64,000 bases of DNA from an uncultured Oscillospiraceae bacterium. Its GTDB lineage: Bacteria; Bacillota; Clostridia; Oscillospirales; Ruminococcaceae. The notes beneath the pieces are model-generated. The model was not told the origin of the DNA. It saw nothing but the letters and a program-made list of their open reading frames with translations, and did no database searches. The stretch is taken from contig CAJUHS010000002.1 of NCBI GenBank assembly GCA_910586535.1, forward strand, positions 103,790-167,789, given 5' to 3'. The first letter of the stretch is position 1; each line of letters starts with the position of its first letter. A program made the position numbers and the translations under genes. Positions 27,031 through 35,405 of this stretch are shown in pieces.

Positions 27031-28362
27031 CTATTTAACATCTTCTCTGCCGCGCTCGCGGGTAATAAACCTTACCGGAGTACCCGTCAGCCCGAAAGTC
27101 TGTCTTATCTGATTTTCCAGATATCTCTGGTATGAAAAGTGAAACAGATCAGCTCTGTTCACAAACACAACGAACGTAGGCGGCTTTGTGGAAGGCTGGG
27201 TCATATAGTATATCTTGAGCCGTCTGCCCTTGTCGGACGGCGGCTGCACCCGCGTTGTGGCATAGGACAGAACATCGTTTAACATTCCAGTTGAAACACG
27301 CATACTGTTTTGTTGGCTCACGTCGTTTATCATATCGAAAAGCTTTTCTACGCGCTGTCCAGTTTTTGCCGAAATAAATATGAACGGCACATAGGACATA
27401 AAGCTGAAATCCTCTTTCAGTTTAACGGTAAACTCTTCCATTGTACCCGTTGACTTATCCACCGCGTCCCATTTGTTTATGGCGACGATGCACGCCTTGC
27501 CCTGTTCGTGGGCGTATCCCGCCACCTTTGAATCCTGCTCTGTGAATCCGACAGTAGCGTCTATAAGGATAACGCACACGTCGGAACGATCAACAGCCAT
27601 GTAGGCGCGCAGAACGCTATAGTGCTCGATCTTTTCCAGCACCTTGGACTTGCGGCGTATTCCGGCGGTGTCAATAAACACATATTTGCCGTGTTCATTT
27701 TCCACAACGGTATCGGTAGCGTCACGGGTAGTGCCGGCAATGTCTGAAACAATAACGCGCTCCTCTCCGGCAATGCGGTTTATAAGCGAAGATTTTCCCA
27801 CATTCGGCTTGCCTATTACTGCGACCTTAATATACTCTTCATCGTACTCCTCGCTGTCGTCCTCAGGAAAATACTTAAAGACCTCGTCCAGCATATCCCC
27901 CGAACCGTGACCGTGCGCCGCGGATATCGCTACAGGATCTCCCAGGCCAAGACTGTAGAACTCGTAGAACTCCGCAGGAGGGTCTCCTATAGAATCGCAC
28001 TTGTTTACACAGAGGACAATAGGCTTTCCGCTTTTTCTGAGCATACTTGCGACCTCATGATCGTCTCCTGTAACGCCCGTGCGAATATCCGTAAGGAACA
28101 CAATAACGTCCGCCTTTTGTATTGCCAGTTCCGCCTGACGTCTCATCTGCGAGAGTATCACATCATCGCTGGAGGGCTCAATGCCTCCTGTGTCAACTAC
28201 CATAAATTTTCTGTTTCTCCACTCGCATTCGGAATATATCCTGTCACGCGTAACGCCTGGAGTGTCCTCTACAATGGACAGCCTTTTGCCCACAAGCTTG
28301 TTAAAAAGCGTGGATTTTCCCACGTTCGGTCTGCCCACTACCGCAACTATCGGCAAAGCCAT
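27031..28362 (-). CDS. der: Ribosome biogenesis GTPase Der (EngA)
   Basis: Der has two tandem GTPase domains and a KH-like C-terminal domain and helps 50S subunit maturation. Domain 1 shows GRPNVGKST, DTPG, DTGG and NKCD; domain 2 shows GKPNVGKSS, DIAGTTRD, DTAG and NKWD. The C-terminal region ends with the typical GTPVRFITRERGRED. The length of 443 is standard. GGAGATGATAGT precedes the ATG. Confidence 0.97.
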   Translation of the reverse strand: MALPIVAVVGRPNVGKSTLFNKLVGKRLSIVEDTPGVTRDRIYSECEWRNRKFMVVDTGGIEPSSDDVILSQMRRQAELAIQKADVIVFLTDIRTGVTGDDHEVASMLRKSGKPIVLCVNKCDSIGDPPAEFYEFYSLGLGDPVAISAAHGHGSGDMLDEVFKYFPEDDSEEYDEEYIKVAVIGKPNVGKSSLINRIAGEERVIVSDIAGTTRDATDTVVENEHGKYVFIDTAGIRRKSKVLEKIEHYSVLRAYMAVDRSDVCVILIDATVGFTEQDSKVAGYAHEQGKACIVAINKWDAVDKSTGTMEEFTVKLKEDFSFMSYVPFIFISAKTGQRVEKLFDMINDVSQQNSMRVSTGMLNDVLSYATTRVQPPSDKGRRLKIYYMTQPSTKPPTFVVFVNRADLFHFSYQRYLENQIRQTFGLTGTPVRFITRERGREDVK

Positions 28363-28380
28363 ACTATCATCTCCGTTCTG

Positions 28381-29682
28381 TTAATTTCCGCTTATCGCGT
28401 CAAAAAGCTCAAAACCGTCGTTTTCAACAATTCTTACCGATACGCCAAGTTCTCTTTCAACATCGGTAACCGTTATATCGTCAAGAAAAACCCAATCGTC
28501 CCTGCGTACCATATTCGACGACAACAAAAGCGTATCGCCCAAAGGCTTGTCCTTTAACTGCGCTATCAGATCACGTCCTGTGATGAGTCCTGTGACAGTA
28601 ATTGTCTCTCCGAAAAAATCGTTTCTGATCTTATATACCCTGCAATCTATAGTATGCCACTTTTTTGAGGCATTTTCAACAAGTCCGCAAATATATTTAT
28701 ATGCAAGCTCGCCTGTTGCTATAGAAGTACTGCAAGTCCTTATCTCGCCGTCTTCCGCAGTATTACACGCCTGTTCAAATTCGTCCATTAGGGAACGAAG
28801 CATACCCACGCCGTTTTCGTACTGAGAATACTCCTCATAAGCTTCTCCCAGCGGAAGCGTACGCTCTGCGGTAATATAAAACTCGTCCGCAGGAAAAACC
28901 AGCCTTGTACCGTATTTATTCAGAAATCTCTTCTGAAAGCTTTCAATAAGGTCAAGAGCTTTTCCCGCCCCGGCCTTGTTGAAAAGCGTAAGAGGATACA
29001 GTCCCTCGCGGAATTTTGTAAGTCCTACAGGAACGACTGCAATGCTTTGAATATTAGGCATAAGATTTCCCAGATCGGTAAGAGTACGTTCCAATTCCGT
29101 CCCATCGTTTATTCCTGGACACAGCACAATCTGACAATTCATTGAAATCCCCGCCTCGGCAAACTGCCTCAGGTAATCAAGCTTTTCACCTGCAAAGCGG
29201 TTATTCATCATTTTACACCGCAATTCGGGATTTGTTGTATGAACCGATATATTTATGCTCAGCTTCATCTGGATAATTCTGTCAATATCTTTTTGACTGA
29301 GGTTTGTCAGCGTAACATAATTACCCTGCAAAAAAGAGAGGCGCGCGTCATCGTCCTTGAAATAAAGAGTCTCGCGCATATTGGGGGGCATCTGGTCGAT
29401 AAAACAGAAAATACATTTGTTGCAGCAGCTTTGTTTCTTATCCATCAGAAAAGTCCCAAACTCCAATCCGAGATCGTCATACTCGCTTTTGGTAACCAAA
29501 ACGGTATGCCGGCTGTCGCCGCGTCCGATAAGAAGCTCCGTGCTGATTTCCGCAGAATAGTACATATAGTCCAGTACGTCTGCAATTTCGTGACCGTTTA
29601 CCGATATCAGAACGTCCCCCGCCCGAACGTCAAGACCGTCCACGGGCGAACCATTTGCCACAGATTTTATTTTAACAGCCAT
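28381..29682 (-). CDS. DUF512 family protein, PDZ plus radical-SAM-like domain
   Basis: The 433-residue protein begins with a PDZ-like domain (VANGSPVDGLDVRAGDVLISVNG), then a cysteine cluster CCNKCIFCFIDQMP, the Cx3Cx2C-type arrangement of an iron-sulfur/radical-SAM-like enzyme, and ends in the DUF512 domain. The function is not established; it is conserved next to der in many Clostridia. An AAAGGG site sets the start, and the longer frame would run back through the rpmF terminator. It sits only about 20 bases after that terminator, so it depends on read-through or a promoter I cannot see. Confidence 0.88.
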   Translation of the reverse strand: MAVKIKSVANGSPVDGLDVRAGDVLISVNGHEIADVLDYMYYSAEISTELLIGRGDSRHTVLVTKSEYDDLGLEFGTFLMDKKQSCCNKCIFCFIDQMPPNMRETLYFKDDDARLSFLQGNYVTLTNLSQKDIDRIIQMKLSINISVHTTNPELRCKMMNNRFAGEKLDYLRQFAEAGISMNCQIVLCPGINDGTELERTLTDLGNLMPNIQSIAVVPVGLTKFREGLYPLTLFNKAGAGKALDLIESFQKRFLNKYGTRLVFPADEFYITAERTLPLGEAYEEYSQYENGVGMLRSLMDEFEQACNTAEDGEIRTCSTSIATGELAYKYICGLVENASKKWHTIDCRVYKIRNDFFGETITVTGLITGRDLIAQLKDKPLGDTLLLSSNMVRRDDWVFLDDITVTDVERELGVSVRIVENDGFELFDAISGN

Positions 29683-29702
29683 ATGCAGACCCTTTCCATA
29701 GA

Positions 29703-29740
29703 AAAAAGCCGAAGAAAGGCTTCCCCTCCTCCGGCTTTTT
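29703..29740. terminator. Terminator after rpmF
   Basis: A 9-bp stem (29703-29711 with 29732-29740), with further partial pairing inside, is flanked by A and T runs. On the - strand it lies 10 bases after the rpmF stop and ends in TTTTTT. It also lies directly before the DUF512 start. Confidence 0.8.
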
Positions 29741-29750
29741 GTACACAAGA

Positions 29751-29933
29751 TTAAGCTTCCTTATTGATAACTTGAACGCCCTTATAATATCCGCAATTCT
29801 TGCAAACCTTGTGGGGAGCAGTCAGAGCTCCGCAGTGCGAGCATCTTGAGAACGCAGGTGCGTCCAGCTTCCATACTGCCGAACGTCTTTTATCACGTCT
29901 GGCTTTTGATACTTTTCTCTTTGGTACTGCCAT
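29751..29933 (-). CDS. rpmF: 50S ribosomal protein L32
   Basis: The 60-residue protein starts AVPKRKVSKARRDKRRS and has the zinc-binding CSHCGALTAPHKVCKNCGYY, so it is the zinc (C+) form of L32. It follows yceD as usual, about 34 bases downstream, and ends in a terminator. Confidence 0.98.
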   Translation of the reverse strand: MAVPKRKVSKARRDKRRSAVWKLDAPAFSRCSHCGALTAPHKVCKNCGYYKGVQVINKEA

Positions 29934-29967
29934 TATTCAGCACCTCCTTATCCATTACATTCGCTGC

Positions 29968-30420
29968 CTAACAGCAGTCACATTTGTTTTCATTCAAATC
30001 CGTTCCGCAAACGGGACACAAGCCTTTGCAGTCCTCCTTGCAGAGCATTTTAGACGGCAGCTGCAGCAGACAGTCCGTCAGCGCGAGTTCGTCCATATCA
30101 AGCTTATCGGATTCAGTCACGATATAATCATCGTACTCGCTGCCGCTGCTGTTAAGCGAACGGACAAGGATATGCGAAAATTCAAAGCTGCAATCGCGTT
30201 CAAACTCAATAAGACACCTGTCACAGCAGACACGCAGGGTAAACTCTGCTTTATAGTCAAGCATAACAATACCCGCACGGTTTACTGCCGCGCCCTTAAC
30301 GGTTATGGGACGGGAAAAGCTATAACCCTTTACAGAATCCAGCATTTCCTTATCGACGGTAAAATCAAGCGCAAGCTTTTCACCGACAACATTGTAAAGC
30401 TGTTTCAGATCAATAATCAT
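29968..30420 (-). CDS. YceD/DUF177 family protein
   Basis: DUF177 proteins accompany rpmF across bacteria and are implicated in 23S rRNA accumulation and ribosome assembly. The 150-residue protein has the family strand pattern (KAEFTLRVCCDRCLIEFERD) with a CxxC pair, and a cysteine-rich tail, CKEDCKGLCPVCGTDLNENK followed by Cys-Asp-Cys-Cys, likely a zinc site. TGGAG precedes the ATG. It starts the transcript that ends after rpmF. Confidence 0.92.
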   Translation of the reverse strand: MIIDLKQLYNVVGEKLALDFTVDKEMLDSVKGYSFSRPITVKGAAVNRAGIVMLDYKAEFTLRVCCDRCLIEFERDCSFEFSHILVRSLNSSGSEYDDYIVTESDKLDMDELALTDCLLQLPSKMLCKEDCKGLCPVCGTDLNENKCDCC

Positions 30421-30446
30421 AGCGCACTCCAAGCATAACAAAAAAT

Positions 30447-30475
30447 ATTATAGCATATTTACCCTAATATGTCAA
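30447..30475 (-). promoter_or_regulatory. Consensus sigma-A promoter of yceD-rpmF
   Basis: TTGACA (30470-30475) and TATAAT (30447-30452) on the - strand match both consensus boxes with a 17-base spacer, about 27 bases before the yceD start. It suggests strong constitutive expression, as expected for a ribosomal protein. Confidence 0.9.
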
Positions 30476-30490
30476 TAGTTTTCATTAAAA

Positions 30491-30901
30491 TTATTTTACC
30501 GAATACTTTGAAACGCTTTCCGGAAGATCCTCTTTGTTGGCCGAAACAGTAAATACAACCTCAACGTCCTCTCCGGTAAGCTTTTCGATCTTATTGAGCA
30601 TAGCTCCGAGAGCTTCAAAATCAGCGCCGCCAACCTTGAGAATGGAGTCAACAAAAATTTCCTTGATATCATAGTTGCCGGCAACAAGTCCTGCAACAAG
30701 ACCGTAAAAGGCCTCAAAGGAATAGATATTGTTAGCGTCAGTATCAACGATCCTTACGGAATGAGGAATATCATATCTGAGCTTTTCGCTCTTGTCAATG
30801 CAGACTACATATCCGTTTGTGGACTTAGCCGCACTGTTGATCATGTCGATCAGGACTTTAGTTTTACCCGTACCCTTGGTTCCGGTAATAATTTTTACCA
30901 T
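30491..30901 (-). CDS. Small P-loop ATP-binding protein, unknown
   Basis: The 136-residue protein begins with a Walker A loop at once, KIITGTKGTGKTKVLIDMIN, and has a Walker B-like strand IKEIFVDSILKVGG. It lacks any added domain, so it is a minimal P-loop protein, similar in size to adaptor-like ATPases of Clostridia whose function is unknown. The start was set by GGAGT 7 bases upstream. It lies 77 bases after pgi and is probably read on the same transcript. Confidence 0.75.
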   Translation of the reverse strand: MVKIITGTKGTGKTKVLIDMINSAAKSTNGYVVCIDKSEKLRYDIPHSVRIVDTDANNIYSFEAFYGLVAGLVAGNYDIKEIFVDSILKVGGADFEALGAMLNKIEKLTGEDVEVVFTVSANKEDLPESVSKYSVK

Positions 30902-30978
30902 AAAAACACTCCGTTCTGCCGTTTGCCGGCATAATTTATTAACGTAACGCCGCAATTTTACGCAGCGATAACATACAT

Positions 30979-32316
30979 TTAGTCTGCAAGCTTTTCCTCA
31001 AGAGCAGCTCTCTGATCCTCATAGCCTGTCTTTCCGAGAAGAGCGAACATATTCTTTTTGTAACTCTCAACCCCGGGCTGATTGAACGGATTTACTCCAA
31101 GCAAGTAGCCACTTACAGCGCAGGCCATTTCAAAGAAATAAACCATATAGCCGAAAGATTTTTCAGAGGTGTCCTCAAGCTCCAGAACGATATTGGGAAC
31201 TCCGCCCTCGGTGTGAGCCAGAACCGTACCCAAAAAAGCCTTTCTGTTTACAACAGACATATTTTGATTTGTAAGGAAATTAAGTCCGTCAAGGTTTTCG
31301 CTGTCGTTTTCGAGGAAGAAATCTTTCTTGGGCTTCTTGATATCAACAACGGTCTCAAACATTACGCGGGAACCGTCCTGAATAAACTGACCCATTGAAT
31401 GAAGGTCGGTCGAGAATATAGCGGAGGACGGGTAAATACCCCTGTTGTCCTTGCCTTCGCTTTCGCCGAAAAGCTGCTTCCACCACTCCGCCATCATAGT
31501 AAAGCTCGGATCGTAGGACACCAGCATTTCAATCGCCTTGTTCTTTTTGTACAAAATATTTCTTATAGCCGCATATTTATAGCAGTCGTTATGGTCATAG
31601 TCGGCAGAAAGCTCGTCCCTTGCCTGAGCAGCGCCAGCCATAATAGCGTCTATATCACAACCGGCTACCGCGATCGGAAGAAGTCCGACAGCAGTAAGCA
31701 CAGAATATCTTCCGCCAACATCGTCTGCAATGACAAACGTCTCGTACCCCTCGGTATCGGCAAGCTGCTTCAGGGTTCCCCTCGCTTTGTCGGTAGTGCA
31801 GAATATCCTGTCTTTCGCACCGTCCTTGCCGTACTTCTTTTCAACCATTTCGCGGAACACTCTGAAAGCGAGAGCCGGCTCGGTAGTAGTGCCGGATTTT
31901 GAGATCACGTTGACGGAAAAATCCCTTCCATCGCAGAGCGAAATGATCTCATTAAGGTATGTTGGACTTATATTGTTTCCGACATAATAAATTTCGGGCG
32001 TATCCTTTTTAAGGTTATTGTAAAGCGGCGATTTCAGGAATTCAATAGCCGCTCTCGCACCAAGATAGGAGCCTCCGATACCGATAACGATAAGAACGTC
32101 CGACTGCTTCTGAATTTTCGCGGCGGCAGCTTTTATACGTGCAAATTCCTCTTTATCGTAATCAACGGGAAGATCGACCCAGCCGAGAAAATCGCTGCCC
32201 GCTCCGGAGCGGCTGATAACGGTTTTGGCAGCCAGTTCCGCGGAAGCTTTAGCGGCTTCGATCTCGTGAGGCGCAACAAAGTTTTGTAAATATTTGGTGT
32301 TCAATGAAATTGACAT
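30979..32316 (-). CDS. pgi: Glucose-6-phosphate isomerase
   Basis: Pgi interconverts glucose 6-phosphate and fructose 6-phosphate in glycolysis. The 445-residue protein has [47 protein letters not shown] and the catalytic Glu in [15 protein letters not shown]-type and [12 protein letters not shown] segments. The short Gram-positive form is expected at about 450 residues. GGAGGA precedes the ATG; an upstream in-frame TTG overlaps this site and was rejected. Confidence 0.97.
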   Translation of the reverse strand: MSISLNTKYLQNFVAPHEIEAAKASAELAAKTVISRSGAGSDFLGWVDLPVDYDKEEFARIKAAAAKIQKQSDVLIVIGIGGSYLGARAAIEFLKSPLYNNLKKDTPEIYYVGNNISPTYLNEIISLCDGRDFSVNVISKSGTTTEPALAFRVFREMVEKKYGKDGAKDRIFCTTDKARGTLKQLADTEGYETFVIADDVGGRYSVLTAVGLLPIAVAGCDIDAIMAGAAQARDELSADYDHNDCYKYAAIRNILYKKNKAIEMLVSYDPSFTMMAEWWKQLFGESEGKDNRGIYPSSAIFSTDLHSMGQFIQDGSRVMFETVVDIKKPKKDFFLENDSENLDGLNFLTNQNMSVVNRKAFLGTVLAHTEGGVPNIVLELEDTSEKSFGYMVYFFEMACAVSGYLLGVNPFNQPGVESYKKNMFALLGKTGYEDQRAALEEKLAD

Positions 32317-32347
32317 ATGCTTATCCTCCAAAAATATTTATAAGTCT

Positions 32348-32376
32348 ATATTACTATAAATTTGAAATTTTTGCAA
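32348..32376 (-). promoter_or_regulatory. Sigma-A promoter of pgi
   Basis: TTGCAA (32371-32376) and TAATAT (32348-32353) on the - strand are 17 bases apart, about 32 bases before the pgi start. A 9-bp dyad, TTTCTCAAT/ATTGAGAAA, lies just upstream of the -35 box and after the stop of the preceding gene; it lacks a T-run on this strand. Confidence 0.65.
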
Positions 32377-32425
32377 TATTTTTTCTCAATCTTAGGACAA
32401 ATTGAGAAAGTTTTGGTCAATCAAG

Positions 32426-33577
32426 CTAAAATGTTAAAAGTTTTTTGAGTATTATGCACAATGCTTTTTGTATATTCATTTCCTCAACATAGTCTGCTGC
32501 AAATATATCAACGGAAAAAAGCATCTTATCATTCCTCAGAAACTGTATCTCTCCGACCTTTTGTCCTTTTCTGACAGGAGCATACAGATAATCGGGCATT
32601 ACGATTCTGGAAGTTACTGAGCCAGCAGCTCCGTTCGGCAAAACAACGCTCCTTATGCTTCCGCAGTCTACGGGTACGGTTTTAGTCATTCCGCCTCTTA
32701 CGGATATTTCCGCAGGAACATCTTTCGGTCTTTCGGGACGGAAAACAGTATATTGAGAAAAGCCAACGGACAGCAGAGCTTTTGCATCTGAAATACTTAT
32801 ATCCTTGTCGTCGCATCCAAGTACCACCGAAATATAAGCAGTTCCGTCCCGTTCCGCTCCGAGAGCGGCACAGTATCCAGAATTTTCTGTGAATCCCGCC
32901 TTAAAGCCGGCTATGCCGTCATAATTTTTAACAGCTTCGTTTGAATTTACAAGTTCCGTTTCGCCGCCGCGCACAAAATCACGCCAGCAGGTAAAATACC
33001 CGCGCAGAAAATCATATTTGTACAGCTCAGCGCAAAGCCTTGCAATATCGAGAGCGGTGGATATCTGCTTATCGTCGTCATAATATCCGCTGCAATTAGT
33101 AAATACCGTATTTTCCATTCCAAGCTCCCTTGCTCTTTTAGTCATAAGCACGGCAAAGTTTTCCTCGCTTTCGGAAATCTCCTCCGCAAGTACAACAGCC
33201 GCATCGTTTGCATTTCCGATTATCACCGCCTTTAACAATTCGTCAACGGATATTTCCTCGCCCGGCATAAGCCATATCTGCGCACCCTGCATACTGTTCG
33301 CGTAAGACGAGGCTTTAAGCTTATCGCTTAGCAGCAGCCTTCCCGCTTCGATCTCCTCTGCCGCCAGAAGGACGGTCATAAGCTTCGCCATTGTACCAAC
33401 CGGCACGGCTGCCTCCGAGTTCTGCTCTGACATTACGGCTCCTCCCGAAGCCTCAATGAGCACCTTGCAAAGCTTATATTCTTTTTCCGTTTCCGCTGCT
33501 GAAACTGTCCAAGCAGACGTTACCGTAATTATTGCCAGAATAATGCAAATAATCCTAATGAAAATAAAATTACGCAT
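32426..33577 (-). CDS. D-alanyl-D-alanine carboxypeptidase homologue with altered active-site motifs
   Basis: The 383-residue protein has a signal peptide (about 1-28) and the fold pattern of low-molecular-weight PBPs (peptidase S11), with the C-terminal beta-rich domain from about residue 285. In that family the motifs are SxxK, SxN and KTG. Here the aligned positions read TMAK (Thr62, Lys65) in VPVGTMAKLMTVLL, NAN (122-124) in IIGNANDAAVV, and KAG (226-228) in AGFKAGFTENSGYC. All three motifs have lost their hydroxyl residue or had it changed. It may be a non-catalytic binder or use Thr as nucleophile. GGGAGG precedes the ATG. Confidence 0.85.
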   Translation of the reverse strand: MRNFIFIRIICIILAIITVTSAWTVSAAETEKEYKLCKVLIEASGGAVMSEQNSEAAVPVGTMAKLMTVLLAAEEIEAGRLLLSDKLKASSYANSMQGAQIWLMPGEEISVDELLKAVIIGNANDAAVVLAEEISESEENFAVLMTKRARELGMENTVFTNCSGYYDDDKQISTALDIARLCAELYKYDFLRGYFTCWRDFVRGGETELVNSNEAVKNYDGIAGFKAGFTENSGYCAALGAERDGTAYISVVLGCDDKDISISDAKALLSVGFSQYTVFRPERPKDVPAEISVRGGMTKTVPVDCGSIRSVVLPNGAAGSVTSRIVMPDYLYAPVRKGQKVGEIQFLRNDKMLFSVDIFAADYVEEMNIQKALCIILKKLLTF

Positions 33578-33611
33578 AAGAATCCCTCCCGATTAATATT
33601 ATGCGGACAAG

Positions 33612-33634
33612 AACGGTTATATTAAAGAACCGTT
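33612..33634. promoter_or_regulatory. Inverted repeat upstream of the PBP homologue
   Basis: AACGGTT and AACCGTT are perfect inverted 7-mers separated by 9 bases, starting 35 bases upstream of the PBP-like gene. The place suits an operator. I cannot name the regulator. Confidence 0.4.
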
Positions 33635-33720
33635 AAAATCAACAATTTCTGCCTAATAAACGGAAATCAATTTTAGTGAAATAAATTTTATGTAAAGCGC
33701 GAAACCTAATAACCATAGTG

Positions 33721-33749
33721 TTGACTTCTGCATGTAAAAGTGGTAAAAT
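33721..33749 (+). promoter_or_regulatory. Sigma-A promoter of tyrA
   Basis: TTGACT and TAAAAT on the + strand are separated by 17 bases; AGGAG lies 7 bases before the tyrA start. Confidence 0.8.
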
Positions 33750-33786
33750 ATAAAAAACATAAACAAACCGAAACAGGAGAAAATTT

Positions 33787-34617
33787 ATGATTATTACAGC
33801 AGTCGGTCTCGGACTTATCGGAGGCTCAATGTGCAAAGCCATAAAAAAGCATACCAATCACACCGTTTACGGCATAGACGTCAACAAGGAAACAATTGCA
33901 ATGGCTGTTTCCCAGAATGCTATAGACTCCGAAACGGACGATCTGGGAATTGCGGACATCACAATAGTCTCCCTATACCCAACCGACGCTATAGATTACA
34001 TCACGGCAAATGCGTACAAGTTCAAGGAGGGCAGCATAGTTATCGACACCTGCGGCATAAAAAAAGCAGTTGTGGACAGCGTTACGCCGCTGCTTGAAAA
34101 ATACGGAGTTACCTTTATAGGCGCTCACCCCATGGCGGGACGCGAATTTTCAGGCTTTGAATACTCTCTTGACAACCTTTTCGATGAGGCAAGCTTTATT
34201 ATTACCCCCACGGATTCGGTACCTCAGGCTAAGCTCAATCTTCTGGAGGACTTCGCCTATTCTATGCACTTTAAAAAGGTGGTCTTTGCGTCTCCCGAGG
34301 AGCATGACCAAATCATTGCGTTCACCAGCCAACTCGCCCATGTGGTTTCCAACGCCTATATAAAAAGTCCCACCCACCGCAAGCAGCTCGGATTCAGCGC
34401 GGGAAGCTTTCAGGACTTAACGCGGGTTGCAAAGCTCAACGAGGTCATGTGGACTCCCCTTTTCATGCTGAATAAGGAGCCTCTCTGCTTTGAGATAGAC
34501 TACATTATAGACCGCCTTACGGAGTACCGCGACGCCATGCAAAACGGTGACAGCGACCGTCTTTGCGAGCTTCTGAAAGAGGGACGGATACTCAAGGAAG
34601 AGACTAAGCAGCTTTAA
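33787..34617 (+). CDS. tyrA: Prephenate dehydrogenase TyrA
   Basis: TyrA oxidatively decarboxylates prephenate to 4-hydroxyphenylpyruvate in tyrosine synthesis. The 276-residue protein has the NAD site AVGLGLIGGSMCKAI, DTCGIKKAVVD, the catalytic-His segment GAHPMAGREFSGFE, and LAHVVSNAY. It ends without an ACT domain, so feedback by tyrosine, if any, must act on the catalytic domain. It stands alone on the + strand with its own promoter and terminator. Confidence 0.95.
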   Translation: MIITAVGLGLIGGSMCKAIKKHTNHTVYGIDVNKETIAMAVSQNAIDSETDDLGIADITIVSLYPTDAIDYITANAYKFKEGSIVIDTCGIKKAVVDSVTPLLEKYGVTFIGAHPMAGREFSGFEYSLDNLFDEASFIITPTDSVPQAKLNLLEDFAYSMHFKKVVFASPEEHDQIIAFTSQLAHVVSNAYIKSPTHRKQLGFSAGSFQDLTRVAKLNEVMWTPLFMLNKEPLCFEIDYIIDRLTEYRDAMQNGDSDRLCELLKEGRILKEETKQL

Positions 34618-34636
34618 TGTTTGAATTTGGGACATT

Positions 34637-34671
34637 AAAAAGGTTACGCATTTTCGGTGCGTAACCTTTTT
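34637..34671 (+). terminator. Terminator after tyrA
   Basis: A perfect 14-bp stem (34637-34650 with 34658-34671) with a 7-base loop ends in T5. The A-run on the left makes it possibly bidirectional, which would also serve the small leftward membrane gene. Confidence 0.92.
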
Positions 34672-34761
34672 GTTTAGAAACCGTCATAAAAAATCCTTCA
34701 GCTTTTTCTGCGTTTCATTTTTATAAATTCAAATTATACAAAGCGACAATATATCCAACGT

Positions 34762-34905
34762 TCAGAAAATAAAAAGGAAATTTTCAATATATGGCATAGC
34801 TTCAACCGTTATTATAAACTTTACTAACAAAATACAATATAAAATTACATTTGCGGCAACAATAGATATGAATATACAAAATATAGTAACATCGTCCTTG
34901 TCCAT
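34762..34905 (-). CDS. Small 47-residue single-helix membrane protein
   Basis: An ATG preceded by GGAAAGGA opens a 47-codon frame with a short acidic start (MDKDDV) and one long hydrophobic helix (about residues 8-34), ending YIENFLFIF. I know no family. Its support is the ribosome site, a consensus promoter directly upstream, and its position divergent from an XRE regulator with shared operator-like repeats. It could be a regulated membrane peptide or the toxin-like part of a pair, but nothing in the sequence proves toxicity. Confidence 0.6.
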   Translation of the reverse strand: MDKDDVTIFCIFISIVAANVILYCILLVKFIITVEAMPYIENFLFIF

Positions 34906-34936
34906 TGTGATTTTCCTTTCCAATCAATAGTTATAA

Positions 34937-34987
34937 ACAACCAAACAATTGTCTATAACTATAATATCACACAATCGAACGGTTGTC
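34937..34987. promoter_or_regulatory. Two operator-like imperfect palindromes
   Basis: ACAACCAAACAATTGTC (34937-34953) and ACAATCGAACGGTTGTC (34971-34987) share the form ACAAyCrAACrrTTGTC and are 34 bases apart. They flank the -10 box of the leftward promoter. A third dyad, ACACATT-N6-AATGTGT (34989-35008), lies between this promoter and the XRE gene. I infer binding sites for the XRE protein encoded beside them. Confidence 0.6.
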
Positions 34988-34989
34988 AA
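34961..34989 (-). promoter_or_regulatory. Consensus promoter of the 47-residue membrane gene
   Basis: TTGACA (34984-34989) and TATTAT (34961-34966) on the - strand are separated by 17 bases, 56 bases before the start. One operator-like repeat covers the -35 box and another lies just past the -10 box. Confidence 0.8.
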
Positions 34990-35048
34990 CACATTTATTT
35001 GAATGTGTGCTAAAATTCAAATAAATAACAATGACAAGGAGGGCTTTT

Positions 35049-35405
35049 GTGTATTATTACCAAAGATTAAGAGACCTGCGTGAAGACGAAGATCTGCTGC
35101 AAAAACAAGTCTGCGGCATAATTGAATGTAAAGCCCAGCAGTACCAGCTTTACGAAAGCGGCAAGCGCGAAATACCCTTTCACTGCGCAATAAAGCTTGC
35201 GGACTTCTACAGTGTTTCTCTGGACTACATCGCAGGACGTACAAACAATAAAAAAGGTCTGAACCGCTCCGAGCTGCCCGATACTGAGACCGACCTGATA
35301 AACAAATTCCGCTCGCTGTCGGACGAGCGGAAAGGTAAAATTTTAGAGAGAATGGATATTCTTTACGAAGAACAAATTGCTCAAAACGATAAAATTACAG
35401 GATAA
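35049..35405 (+). CDS. XRE-family transcriptional regulator
   Basis: The 118-residue protein has an N-terminal helix-turn-helix (about residues 1-62): YYQRLRDLREDEDLLQKQV, then YQLYESGKREIPFHCAIKLADFYSVSLDYIAGRT, and a short C-terminal part (FRSLSDERKGKILERMDIL) likely for dimerisation. The start is a GTG 6 bases after AGGAGG; the upstream ATG of the frame would put the ribosome site inside the coding region. It likely represses the divergent small membrane gene and itself. Its last 11 bases overlap the convergent spoIVA gene. Confidence 0.88.
   Translation: MYYYQRLRDLREDEDLLQKQVCGIIECKAQQYQLYESGKREIPFHCAIKLADFYSVSLDYIAGRTNNKKGLNRSELPDTETDLINKFRSLSDERKGKILERMDILYEEQIAQNDKITG

Noticed and set aside
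32354-32420. Terminator of the PBP-like gene at the TTTCTCAAT/ATTGAGAAA dyad
   Set aside because: The dyad is followed by AAAATATT, not a T-run, on the transcribed strand; kept only as a note at the pgi promoter.
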